Assembly (NCBI GenBank): GCA_963707965.1 | Contig: CAVPRR010000003.1 | Span: 277,904 to 341,903, forward strand | DNA from: VRUE01 sp963707965 | GTDB lineage: Bacteria > Actinomycetota > Thermoleophilia > Solirubrobacterales > 70-9 | Length of the DNA: 64,000 nucleotides | Direction of reading: 5' to 3' | In this document: positions 18,173-27,900 of the stretch, piece by piece | Position numbering within the stretch: position 1 is the first letter of the stretch | Layout: each line of letters starts with the position of its first letter | Program-made: the position numbers and the translations under genes | Notes under the pieces: model-generated | Database searches by the model: none | Seen by the model: the letters and a program-made list of their open reading frames with translations, nothing else | What the model was told of the DNA's origin: nothing

Positions 18173-21100
18173 TTGGGCACCGATGCGAAAAGGACCGTGG
18201 GATCCGACCCGCTGGCACCGTTCAGCGCACCGGTCAGGCGCTGGTTCGAGGACTCCTTCGCGGAGCCGACCCCGGCCCAGGCAGGTGGCTGGGATGCGAT
18301 CTCCGGCGGCGCCAACGCCCTGATCTGCGCCCCCACCGGCTCCGGCAAGACGCTGGCCGCCTTCCTCTGGGGAATCGATCGCCTTGCCCGTCGAACCCCT
18401 GGCGAATCCTCCGCCGGCGCCGGGGTCGACGGCCACGGCGTGCGGATTGTCTACGTCTCGCCGCTCAAGGCCCTCTCCTATGACATAGAGCGCAACCTGC
18501 GCGCCCCGCTGCGGGGGATCGGCGCCGACATCTCCGTCGGCCTGCGCACCGGCGACACGTCCCAATCCGAACGGCGCGCGATGCGCAAATCGCCGCCCGA
18601 CATCCTCATCACCACCCCCGAGTCGCTCTACCTGATCCTCTCCTCGGGAGCCCGCGAGATCCTCACCACGGCCGAGGTGGCGATCGTCGACGAGATCCAC
18701 GCCGTCGCCCAGTCCAAGCGCGGCTCTCACCTGGCCCTCACCCTGGAGCGCCTGGAGAACCTCGTGCTGCAGCATCGCGACGCGCAGGGGGATGCGGCGC
18801 CAACCGCAGAGGGACAGGGACTCCAGCGGATAGGCCTGTCGGCGACGCAGAGGCCTCTGGAGCGGATCGCCCGGTTCCTGGTGGGCCCGAAACGAGAGTG
18901 CAAGATCGTCGACGCGGGCCGCAGCAAGGAGCTCGACCTGGAGATCGTGGTGCCCGTCGAGGACATGTCCGACCCCGGTGCCCCGGCCTTCCCCAGCGAG
19001 GACGGTGCACCACCGGACGGCGAGCCCAGCGCCCACCTGCGCTCGATCTGGCCGGCGATCTACCCGGAGCTGCTGAAGCTCGTCCGAGAACACACCTCGA
19101 CGATCATCTTCGTCAACGCCCGCCGTGCGGCAGAGCGACTCGCCAAGCGCCTCAACGAGCTCGCCGCCGAGGAGGTGCAACCCGTCGAGCTTCCGGCCAC
19201 CGAGCATGGGGGACACGCATCGCCCGCGGCCGGTGGCGACGGTTCCTCGCAATCCCCATCGGACCCCGATTCCCCTCCGGAGATCGCCCGGGCCCATCAC
19301 GGCTCGCTCTCCCACGAGGAGCGGACGGTGGTCGAGGAGATGCTCAAGTCCGGGCAGTTGCCCTGCCTGGTGGCGACCTCCTCCCTGGAGCTGGGGATCG
19401 ACATGGGAGCCGTCGACCTCGTGATCCAGGTCGAGTCGCCGAAGTCGGTCAGCCGCGGGCTGCAGCGGGTCGGCCGCGCCGGCCACTCGCTGGGCGAGGT
19501 CAGCCGCGGCCGCATCTTCCCCAAGTTCCGGGGCGACCTGCTCGAGTGCGCAGTTGTCGCGAAGCGGATGCGGGCGGGGGAAATCGAGGAGACCGTGATC
19601 CCCCAGAACCCGCTCGACGTGCTCGCCCAACACCTCGTCTCGATGGCCGCCCTCGACAAGTGGGAGGTCAACGAGGTGGAGCGCCTCGTCACCGCCACCG
19701 AGCCCTTCCACGACCTCTCCCGCGAGCAGCTGGAGAACGTCCTCGACATGCTCGACGGGCGCTACCCGTCGGATCGCTTCGCCGAGCTGCGCCCGCGCAT
19801 CGTCTGGGACCGCACCAAGGGCACGATCCACGGGCGCAAAGGGGCTCTCCAGCTGGTCGTCACCAACGCCGGCACGATCCCCGACCGTGGCCTCTACGGT
19901 GTCCACCTCCCCGATGGCCGCCGGGTCGGTGAGCTCGACGAGGAGATGGTCTACGAGGCGCGCCCCGGCCAGACCTTCCTGCTTGGCGCGACGACCTGGC
20001 GGATCGAGGAGATCACCCGCGACCGGGTGATTGTCACTCCCGCCCCCGGCCTTCCCGGCGCCGTCCCCTTCTGGAAGGGCGATGGGATCGGCCGCCCCGC
20101 CGAGCTGGGCCGGGCGATAGGCGCCTTCGCTCGCGAGGCCGTCTCCCGCGAGCCCGCCGAGCTGGCCGCTGAGTGCGACCTCGACCGCCGCGCTGCCGAG
20201 AACCTCGTCGCCTACCTGCGCGAGCAGCAGGCGGCGACCCGCGTCGTCCCCTCCGACGAGACAATCGTCGTCGAGCGCTTCCGCGATGAGATCGGCGACT
20301 GGCGCCTCTGCGTCCTCTCGCCTTTCGGCGGCCGCGTGCATGCCGCCTGGGGCCTCGCTCTCTCCCAAAAAATCCGCGCCGAGCGCGACCTGGAGGTCGA
20401 TGCGATCTGGTCCGACGACGGCATCGTGATCCACCTCCCCGACGCCGACGAGCCGCCGCCAGCCGATCTGGTGATGGTCGAGCCCGACGAGCTGGAGGAC
20501 CTGGTCGTCAGCGAGCTGTCGGGCTCGGCTCTCTTTGGCGCCCGCTTTCGCGAGAACGCGTCGCGTTCGCTGCTCATCCCTCGCGCCTACCCCGGCAAGC
20601 GCACGCCGCTCTGGCAGCAGCGGCTGAAGTCCCAGAGCCTGCTCGAGGTGGCCCGCGACCATCCCCGCTTCCCGGTCGTGCTGGAGACCTACCGCGAGTG
20701 CCTGCGCGACGTGCTCGACCTCCCCTCGCTGCGCGACATTCTCACCGACCTCCACTCGCGCAAGCTCAGCCTGGTGGAGGTCGAGACGCCCACCGCCTCG
20801 CCCTTCGCCTCCTCGCTCCTCTTCGACTACGTCGCCACGTATATGTATGAGGGGGACACGCCGAACGCGGAGCGCCGCGCCGCCGCCCTGGCGCTCGATC
20901 GCGACCTGCTGCGCGAGCTGCTCGGCCAGGAGGAGCTGCGCGAGCTGATCGACCCCGAGGCGCTGGTGGAGGTCGAGGCGCAGCTACAGCACCGCACCGA
21001 GCCGGGCCAGGCCGCCGATCGCGATGCGCTGCAGCAGGTTCTGCGCAGCGTCGGCGACCTGACGGCCGAGGAGTGCGCGGAGCGCGTCGCCGAGGGGTAC

Positions 21101-22741
21101 TCGGCGGCCTCGATGCTGGAGAAGCTCGTCGCCGAGCGCCGCGCTGCGCTGGTTCGGATCGGCGGTGAGGAGCGCTACATCGTCGGCGAGGACGCCGGGA
21201 TGTACCGCGACGCGCTCGGTGTGCCGCCGCCCCCCGGCCTGCCGGAGAGCTTTCTCGAGGAGCACCCGGACCCCCTCGTTGGGCTGGTCCGCCGCTACGC
21301 ACGCACGCACGGGCCCTTCCCCACAGCGCAGCTTGCCGCCCGCTACGGGATCGACCCAGCCCCCGCCCTGCGAGAGCTGGAGCGCACCGGCGCCGCCGTC
21401 CGAGGCGAGCTGCTGCCGGGTGGAACGGAGCGCGAGTGGTGCGACGCCGACGTGCTGCGGCGCGTGCGGCGCGCCAGCCTTGCGCACCTGCGGCGTGAGG
21501 TGGAGCCCGCCGATCGCGACCGCTTTGCCCGTTTCCTGCCCAGCTGGCAGAACGTCGACGCCCATCGCGCCGCCGGGGCCGGACCCGACCGCCTGCGGGA
21601 CGCACTCGTTCCGCTGCAGGGGGTGGCCCTGACCCCGAAGGTCTGGGAGGGCGATGTGCTGCCGCGACGTCTGGGCGCCTACTCCCCGGCCTGGCTCGAC
21701 GAGCTCTGCACCAGCGGCGAGGTGGTCTGGATCGGCGCCGGCCCGATCGGCCGCAACGACGGTCGCGTTGCCCTCTACTTCCGCGAGGACGTGCACCTCG
21801 CCGGCCCGCCGCCCGCCAACGCGAAACTGGAGCGTCCCGAGGGGGAGGCGCACGACGCGATCCGTGAGCGTCTTGCTGCGGGGCCCTCCTTCTGGCTCGA
21901 CCTGCTCGCCGATCTCGATCATCCTGCGGACGAGCTCCACACCGCCCTCTGGGACCTCGCCTGGTCGGGTGAGGTGACCAACGACGCCTTCTCACCGCTT
22001 CGCGCGCCGCGCCTGCGGGCCGTTCCGGATCCCGAGCGCAAGGGCCGTCGATTCGCACGGCGGCGCTCCGGCGCCGGCGCCGCGGTGCAGGGACGCTGGT
22101 CGCTGAGCGCGCCGCTGTTCGAGGACGCGCCCTCGACGGGCCCGCGCCTGCGGGCCCAGGCGGAGCTGATGCTGGAGCGCTATGGCATCGTCACCCGGGA
22201 GACCGTCCTCGCCGAGGGCGTGCCGGGCGGCTTTTCGACGCTCTACTCAGAGCTCTCCAACCTGGAGCTGCTGGGAACCGCGCGCCGTGGCTACTTCGTC
22301 GAGGGGCTCGGCGGCGCCCAGTTCGCAGTGGCGGGCGCAGTGGAGCGCTTGCGCTCCCTGCCCGAAGACGACGAAACCCACCTCATTCTCGCGACCACGG
22401 ACCCCGCGAACCCCTACGGGGCGTCGCTGCCCTGGCCAAAGCCGCCCTCCGGCCGCCGCCCCGCCCGCGTCCCGGGCGCCCACGTCCTGCTGCGCGGCGG
22501 CGAGCCGCTCGTCTATGTGGAGCGGGGCGGGCGCAGCATCCTCCGCCTCCGCGAGCTGGACGACACCGAGCTGGCCGCCGCGATGACGGCGCTTGCCGGG
22601 GCCGCCTCCGCTGGCCGCCTGCCCAAGCTCGCCATCGAGAAGCTAGACGGCGAGCCCGTGATCGGCTCCGGCCACGAGGAGACCCTGCTTGCCGCCGGCT
22701 TCAGCCGCGGCCCCCGCAAGCTGACCGTCTCGGCGCGCTGA
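18173..22741 (+). CDS. lhr: Lhr-family ATP-dependent helicase
   Basis: About 1522 residues, a usual length for the long actinobacterial Lhr. Superfamily 2 motifs appear in order: 'PTPAQ' Q-motif-like, Walker A 'APTGSGKT' at residues 53-60, 'SPLKALSYD', 'TTPESLY', 'DEIH' box, 'LSATQRPLE', 'IIFVNARRAAERL', 'VATSSLELGIDMG' and 'QRVGRAGH'. The Lhr core is followed by a winged-helix region and a long C-terminal HTH_42-like domain. It is a 3'-5' helicase implicated in DNA repair. The start is TTG 18173 or GTG 18197; no ATG is suitable. A GGGAGGGGGAG stretch at 18147-18157 could serve as ribosome site. Only ~47 bp separate it from the divergent ABC gene. Confidence 0.93.
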   Translation: MGTDAKRTVGSDPLAPFSAPVRRWFEDSFAEPTPAQAGGWDAISGGANALICAPTGSGKTLAAFLWGIDRLARRTPGESSAGAGVDGHGVRIVYVSPLKALSYDIERNLRAPLRGIGADISVGLRTGDTSQSERRAMRKSPPDILITTPESLYLILSSGAREILTTAEVAIVDEIHAVAQSKRGSHLALTLERLENLVLQHRDAQGDAAPTAEGQGLQRIGLSATQRPLERIARFLVGPKRECKIVDAGRSKELDLEIVVPVEDMSDPGAPAFPSEDGAPPDGEPSAHLRSIWPAIYPELLKLVREHTSTIIFVNARRAAERLAKRLNELAAEEVQPVELPATEHGGHASPAAGGDGSSQSPSDPDSPPEIARAHHGSLSHEERTVVEEMLKSGQLPCLVATSSLELGIDMGAVDLVIQVESPKSVSRGLQRVGRAGHSLGEVSRGRIFPKFRGDLLECAVVAKRMRAGEIEETVIPQNPLDVLAQHLVSMAALDKWEVNEVERLVTATEPFHDLSREQLENVLDMLDGRYPSDRFAELRPRIVWDRTKGTIHGRKGALQLVVTNAGTIPDRGLYGVHLPDGRRVGELDEEMVYEARPGQTFLLGATTWRIEEITRDRVIVTPAPGLPGAVPFWKGDGIGRPAELGRAIGAFAREAVSREPAELAAECDLDRRAAENLVAYLREQQAATRVVPSDETIVVERFRDEIGDWRLCVLSPFGGRVHAAWGLALSQKIRAERDLEVDAIWSDDGIVIHLPDADEPPPADLVMVEPDELEDLVVSELSGSALFGARFRENASRSLLIPRAYPGKRTPLWQQRLKSQSLLEVARDHPRFPVVLETYRECLRDVLDLPSLRDILTDLHSRKLSLVEVETPTASPFASSLLFDYVATYMYEGDTPNAERRAAALALDRDLLRELLGQEELRELIDPEALVEVEAQLQHRTEPGQAADRDALQQVLRSVGDLTAEECAERVAEGYSAASMLEKLVAERRAALVRIGGEERYIVGEDAGMYRDALGVPPPPGLPESFLEEHPDPLVGLVRRYARTHGPFPTAQLAARYGIDPAPALRELERTGAAVRGELLPGGTEREWCDADVLRRVRRASLAHLRREVEPADRDRFARFLPSWQNVDAHRAAGAGPDRLRDALVPLQGVALTPKVWEGDVLPRRLGAYSPAWLDELCTSGEVVWIGAGPIGRNDGRVALYFREDVHLAGPPPANAKLERPEGEAHDAIRERLAAGPSFWLDLLADLDHPADELHTALWDLAWSGEVTNDAFSPLRAPRLRAVPDPERKGRRFARRRSGAGAAVQGRWSLSAPLFEDAPSTGPRLRAQAELMLERYGIVTRETVLAEGVPGGFSTLYSELSNLELLGTARRGYFVEGLGGAQFAVAGAVERLRSLPEDDETHLILATTDPANPYGASLPWPKPPSGRRPARVPGAHVLLRGGEPLVYVERGGRSILRLRELDDTELAAAMTALAGAASAGRLPKLAIEKLDGEPVIGSGHEETLLAAGFSRGPRKLTVSAR

Positions 22742-22786
22742 GCTTCGATGGTCCCCGCCGGGGAGGAGCGCAGGGATGCGTCCTTT

Positions 22787-24658
22787 CTAGCCCACCCTCA
22801 TGGGGTCGACCTCGACAAAGAGGACGATGAAGCTGATTTCACTCGATTGGAGCGAGTAGTAACGGGTCTGTATGGCGTTGCCTTTGGCTGCCGTCTGCGC
22901 GGGAGGGGTGAACTCCATTGGGATCGTGTCGTAGGTGTCGCGACCGACAACACCACCTCCAGCCTTGTAGGTCCCGTTGACGAAGAGGCCAACCTCGGCG
23001 TCCCAAAGAGTTGTGGCCTGTGACTGCACTCTGTTCGCCCCAAATCGAGGGCTGAATTCCATCGCAAGCGGGGCGGTGATGGAGGGCGCTCCGGCGGTCT
23101 GCCACAAGTTACTCGAGGTGGTTCTGGCGGCGGTTTCGAATGTCCTCAGCGGCGGCCCCCCGATCTTCTTCCACGGGTAGGAGCCCTGACCGTCATACAC
23201 CAGCTGCCAGAAGACCGATTCGCTCGCTTTGAAGATGCAGCGGTCCCCGACGGTTGGCGAGGCCGGCAGGGTGCTGACGAGGCCGTAGTCCGTATAGGGC
23301 AGTTGGGCGTCCGTTCCATCGTTGCCGGTGCGGCTCAGGCTCAGCGCGAGCGGTTCGCCTTCGTTGAATTCGCCCTGCCCGGCGACGTGGGTGATGTTGT
23401 AGAGCGAGTATGCGCCGACATCGAAGAGGAGGCTGTTGACTTCGAAGATGTGGAAGTTGTGCGGTTCGGATTCGCTGCGAACCATCAGGTAGCTGGGCGG
23501 CGTTCCGGTCGATTCCAGGCCGGTGTCGAGCCAGGGCTCTACGTTTGCGCCGTCCCCGTCGGTCTCGTTGATGTAGACGCCGCTCGCTTCGCCGGGATTG
23601 AGGTTGTTCAGTCGCAGCTCCCCTGGGCCGGGATTGCCGAATCCCGTGGCCGGGTCGAAGGAGTAGAAGATCGCGCCGCCGATAACTCCTTCGCCAGCCG
23701 GGCCTTCGGGCCCTGTCGCACCGGTCGCGCCTGCTTCGCCTTTGGCGCCGGCCACGCCCTGCGGCCCTGTCGCACCGATGGGGCCCTGCGGTCCTGTCGC
23801 ACCCACGAGACCTTGCGGACCAACTGGGCCCTGGACCCCGGTTGCACCGTCTTCGCCGGTTGCACCACTGACCCCGGTAGCCCCCGTCGGGCCGGTTGCC
23901 CCTGCTGCACCGGTTATGCCCGTTTCCCCCTGCACGCCAGTCGCACCCTTCTCTCCGGTTGCGCCCTTGGACCCTTCAACACCGGTCGCACCGGTCGCGC
24001 CTGCTTCGCCTTTGGCGCCGGCCACGCCCTGCGGCCCTGTCGCACCGCTGGGGCCCTGCGGGCCGGTTGCACCCACGAGACCTTGCGGGCCGACCGTTCC
24101 CTGGGCCCCTGCCGAACCTGTGTCGCCCTTGTCACCCTTTGCTCCGGTCAGTCCGGTATCGCCTCTGTCGCCCTTGGCTCCGGCCGGTCCCTGCGGGCCG
24201 ATTGTTCCCTGGGGACCCACGGGGCCCTGTGCGCCTGCGGGGCCCTGGGGACCTGCACTTCCCTGAACTCCCTGCAAACCTCCGAGTCCCTGCGGGCCAA
24301 CCGTTCCCTGGGCTCCTTGCGCTCCGGCCTGGCCCTGGAGCCCCTGCGGACCTGCTGAACCTTGCTTGCCGTGCGGCCCTCTCGGTCCACCGCTCGGTCC
24401 CCGTGGTCCGGGTATGCCCTCCGCTCCCCTCGGCCCGGGATTCCCCCGTGGGCCCCGTTCGCCACGCGGGCCCGGTGGCCCCTGTTCTCCGCGCAGTGCC
24501 GGCGCATCCGGCCTTTGCCGCCCCTTCGCTCTGCCCTTCTTGTTCTTCTTCTTCGCCACTGCGCTTGCAAGGTGACCGGCGGGCGTGAACGCCACCCCAC
24601 TCAGCGCAAGAACGAGGGCCAGCACTCCTGTCATGGCGAGCATCGCCAGCCGACTCAT
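22787..24658 (-). CDS. Secreted collagen-like protein with phage-tail-like C-terminal modules (copy 1)
   Basis: 623 residues from ATG 24658, preceded by AGAAGGGAG at good spacing. A signal peptide ('MLAMTGVLALVLALSG', end near 'ASAVA') is followed by a Lys-rich stretch 'KKKNKKG'. G-X-Y collagen repeats run from about residue 55 to 340. Next is a beta-rich module ('GVYINETDGDGANVEPWLD ... HIFEV ... LALSLSRTGNDG') of the type found in phage tail-fibre proteins. The C-terminal domain contains 'FWQLVYDGQGSYPWKKIGG', also present in copy 2. The protein is probably an extracellular trimeric stalk with a terminal head. Function is not known; adhesion or matrix formation is inference. The gene is convergent with lhr, 45 bp apart. 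Confidence 0.85.
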   Translation of the reverse strand: MSRLAMLAMTGVLALVLALSGVAFTPAGHLASAVAKKKNKKGRAKGRQRPDAPALRGEQGPPGPRGERGPRGNPGPRGAEGIPGPRGPSGGPRGPHGKQGSAGPQGLQGQAGAQGAQGTVGPQGLGGLQGVQGSAGPQGPAGAQGPVGPQGTIGPQGPAGAKGDRGDTGLTGAKGDKGDTGSAGAQGTVGPQGLVGATGPQGPSGATGPQGVAGAKGEAGATGATGVEGSKGATGEKGATGVQGETGITGAAGATGPTGATGVSGATGEDGATGVQGPVGPQGLVGATGPQGPIGATGPQGVAGAKGEAGATGATGPEGPAGEGVIGGAIFYSFDPATGFGNPGPGELRLNNLNPGEASGVYINETDGDGANVEPWLDTGLESTGTPPSYLMVRSESEPHNFHIFEVNSLLFDVGAYSLYNITHVAGQGEFNEGEPLALSLSRTGNDGTDAQLPYTDYGLVSTLPASPTVGDRCIFKASESVFWQLVYDGQGSYPWKKIGGPPLRTFETAARTTSSNLWQTAGAPSITAPLAMEFSPRFGANRVQSQATTLWDAEVGLFVNGTYKAGGGVVGRDTYDTIPMEFTPPAQTAAKGNAIQTRYYSLQSSEISFIVLFVEVDPMRVG

Positions 24659-24774
24659 ATCTGGCACTCCCTTCTGAGTGTGGTGTGCTCCCATGCCGCT
24701 GCCCCGTAGTGAAGACATCATCTTTCCCGGTGACTTGGTGTGCACCAAACGTATCGACCATTACTACGTGTGGG

Positions 24775-24884
24775 CAATCAATCTGGACGACTATCCGCTT
24801 TCACACCGTTACACCGTGAAAGTCCCCAGTCGCCCAGCCCAAAACTCACACCAACCTGTGGACATGTGTCCAGCGACAACTGTC
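24775..24884 (-). promoter_or_regulatory. Conserved upstream element, copy 1
   Basis: A ~110-bp block also found before the other two collagen-like genes (28453-28563 and 30095-30205). Shared words on the minus strand include GACA(G/A)TTGTC-like start, GTCCACA, GTAACGGTGTG and GCGGATAGTCGTCCA. This copy is the most diverged and sits about 117 bp upstream of its gene instead of 58 bp. 'GTAAC' followed 18 nt later by 'CGTC' resembles an ECF-sigma-type promoter (inference). An AACGTATCG word nearer the gene is also shared. Confidence 0.55.
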
Positions 24885-24941
24885 ACGGCTCGACGCGGCA
24901 GCCCCCAGCGTGGTCTCGGCCAGCGAGCTGGCGGCGGCTAC

Positions 24942-27900
24942 CTAGCCGACCCGGACCGGGTCCACGCGCATCCAGCGGAAGAGGAAGGCTCCTTCACCGC
25001 CGCTGACCTTGTACTTGGCAGTGAGCACCGTGGAGGCGGCCAGTCCGGTCTTGCGGTGCAAGCGAGCGGCCGTGGAAGCTCCCTGGCCATCCTGAGCCAC
25101 GGTCACAACGGCGTCACCGTCAAGTGCTTCGGCGCCGCCAATCGCGTAGCTCATGCGGGCAGCGGTGGCTGTTGTAATGCTCTTTCCGTAATAGCCGATC
25201 TCGACGTCGTAATCGCCTTTGAGCGGCAATGTGACGCTCGGTCCAGTGGTCGCAAGGTTGGTATATGTCGCGGATGCTGTGCCCTGTTCGGCCGCTACTT
25301 CGCTGTAGAGAGGGGGCCCGCCTATCTTCTTCCATGGGTAGGTGCCTTGGCCGTCGTAGACAAGCTGCCAATACACGCCGCTGGTTTTATCGGCCATGAA
25401 GGTGCATGTATCGCCAACCACAAGCGCAGAGGAAGTCGGTAGGAATTCCACGAGCCCGAAAGTCTTAGGGGTCAGTGACTTCCATTCATGGGAGGTGGTT
25501 CCTGGGGTGATCGAGCCGGCTGTGGTGACTTGCATCTCTCGCCCGCCGTACCGTGTGCCCTGTTCGACGGCGACGATCGTTCCACCGGACAGCTCGGCCG
25601 TGTTGTCGGCGTCGGTGGATCGCGTTGGGGAGGCGCCGACCACGTAGATGCCGTTCTGCGATTTCGTCGCCTGGTTGGGGACCAGGACGCGGTCGCCGTC
25701 GGAGAGCGTCACTCCGTCGACGGCGTCGCCGCCGTTCAGCGCGGTCGAGATGGTGACGTTTTCGGTTGTAGCCACGCGAACGGATTCCTTGTAGTCGAGG
25801 ACGCCGGTGCCCGCAGGCCCTTCCGGGCCGGTGGGTCCCTCGGGGCCGGTCGCACCTTTCGGGCCGGTGTCTCCCTTGTCGCCCGTACGAGAGAATTCGA
25901 CGGCGACCCTGTCGCTGTCCGAGAAGCCACCGTTGCCGGCAACATGTTCGATGGAAAGTTCGTCCCAGCTGCCCTTGTCGACGAGCGCACCGTTGACTCT
26001 GAAGATGGCGAAGGTGCCCGGCGAGTCAATCTTTCGAAGGAGCAGGAAGCCGCGAGGATTGCTCGTCGATTCATCCCAGGTGTCGAGATAGGGAGCCATC
26101 GATCCGCCATCGGCGTCGGTCTCGCTGATGTAGAGCGAACCGACGGTCCCGACGCCGGAGAGGACGCCGGTGGTGAAGTCGATCAGACTGGGGTTGCTCC
26201 CGTTGCCGTCGATCCCTGAGTAGCCCTGCGTGAAGGCCGAGTCCGGGACTTCGTTGCCGACCGACACCGGGACCGCTTCACCTTGCCGATGCCACATCGA
26301 CAGTTTCCCTTCGAAGGAGAGAAGGAAGAGGGAGTCGCCTTCGGCGAACGGGACTTTTTTGACTTCTTCGAGGACCGTTTGGGTTCCGCCAACCCACTTG
26401 CGCAAGATGAACGCCACTTCGGTCGATGTTTCGGCGACCACCGCGAGCTGGTAGCCCGACGGTTTCGACCCAGCTTCGGAGAACAGCCAGACAGAGAATT
26501 GGCGAGGAGACAGGAGGCCGCCCGTCGTCTTCTTCATGCCGACCATTGCGTCGCCTTCCAGTTCTTCGTTGTTCCGGTAGACGCCGCTGCGCGAGTCGGC
26601 TTCGTAGGTACCCGGGATATAGCTTCCGGGTGACCAGCCCCATTCGCTCCATGTGCCGGCACTACCTGCCCATGGGAGCTGGGTGAAGCTCGAGGGTGGC
26701 GACGAATACCTGAGGGAATCGGTGACCGGCATGGAGCCGACCAGTTCGGCAATCGATTTCGTCTGTCCCAGCTTCAGATTGCCGCTGTTCGGGTCCGTTG
26801 CTTCCATGTTGGTGAGATAGCCATAGCGGGGCGCGACGGAGGGCCCTTCGGCACCGACATCACCGTTGCGATAGAAGCTGACGGTCATCGGTTCGTCGGG
26901 CGTCAGGCCGCCGAAGCTGAGCAGGCCGCTGGGAATCGCCTGCCAGCCACTTTCTTCAGCCATGTCACCCGTGACCGTAAAGACGGTCGCTTTGTGATTG
27001 CTGACTTGCTGGAGGACGATGTAGCCGCGGATCGCAGCGGTTGAGTCGTCCCAGGTCTTGATGTAGCCACTGAGCGGGGACCCCTGACGATCGGTGTTGC
27101 TGATGAGCAGTTGGCCTCCGGAGACCTTGATATTCCCCGCCCCCGGATCGGTGTAGTCGGTGTTGTCTTGCCAGACATAGGGCAGCCCGCCACTTTCGCC
27201 TGCCGCACCTTCGGCCCCGGTGGGGCCCTCAGGCCCGGTCGGCCCAACGGCGCCCGCTGCTCCTTGGGCTCCTGTCGCGCCGGTCGCCCCTTTGGCGCCC
27301 ACTGCTCCTTCTGGCCCGGTTGCACCCGTAGGCCCTTTCGCGCCCGCCGCGCCTTCGGCCCCGGTCGCCCCTTGCTGGCCCTGGGGACCTTGCGGTCCAG
27401 TCGGCCCTTCGGCCCCGGCGGCACCCTGCGGTCCAGTCGGCCCTTCGGCCCCGGTCGCCCCTTGCTGGCCCTGGGGACCTTGCGGTCCAGTCGGCCCTTC
27501 GACCCCGGCGGAACCCTGCGGTCCAGTCGGCCCTTCGACCCCGGCGGAACCCTGCGGTCCAGTCGGCCCTTCGGCCCCGGTCGCCCCTTTGTCACCCGTG
27601 TCGCCCTTGGGCCCCTGCGGTCCAGTCGGCCCTTCGGCCCCGGCGGCACCCTGCGGTCCAGTCGGCCCTTCGGCCCCGGTCGCCCCTTTGTCACCCGTGT
27701 CGCCCTTGGGCCCCTGCGGTCCAGTCGGCCCTTCGGCCCCGGCGGCACCCTGCGGTCCAGTCGGCCCTTCGGCCCCGGTCGCCCCTTTGTCACCCGTGTC
27801 GCCCTTGGGCCCCTGCGGTCCAGTCGGCCCTTCGGCCCCGGCGGCACCCTGCGGTCCAGTCGGCCCTTCGGCCCCGGTCGCCCCTTTGTCACCCGTGTCG

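Noticed and set aside
18095..20755. A very long minus-strand open frame (886 codons) opposite the Lhr helicase
   Set aside because: Composition is Gly/Val/Asp/His-rich with no domains, and the plus strand has all helicase motifs; it is a GC-driven shadow.
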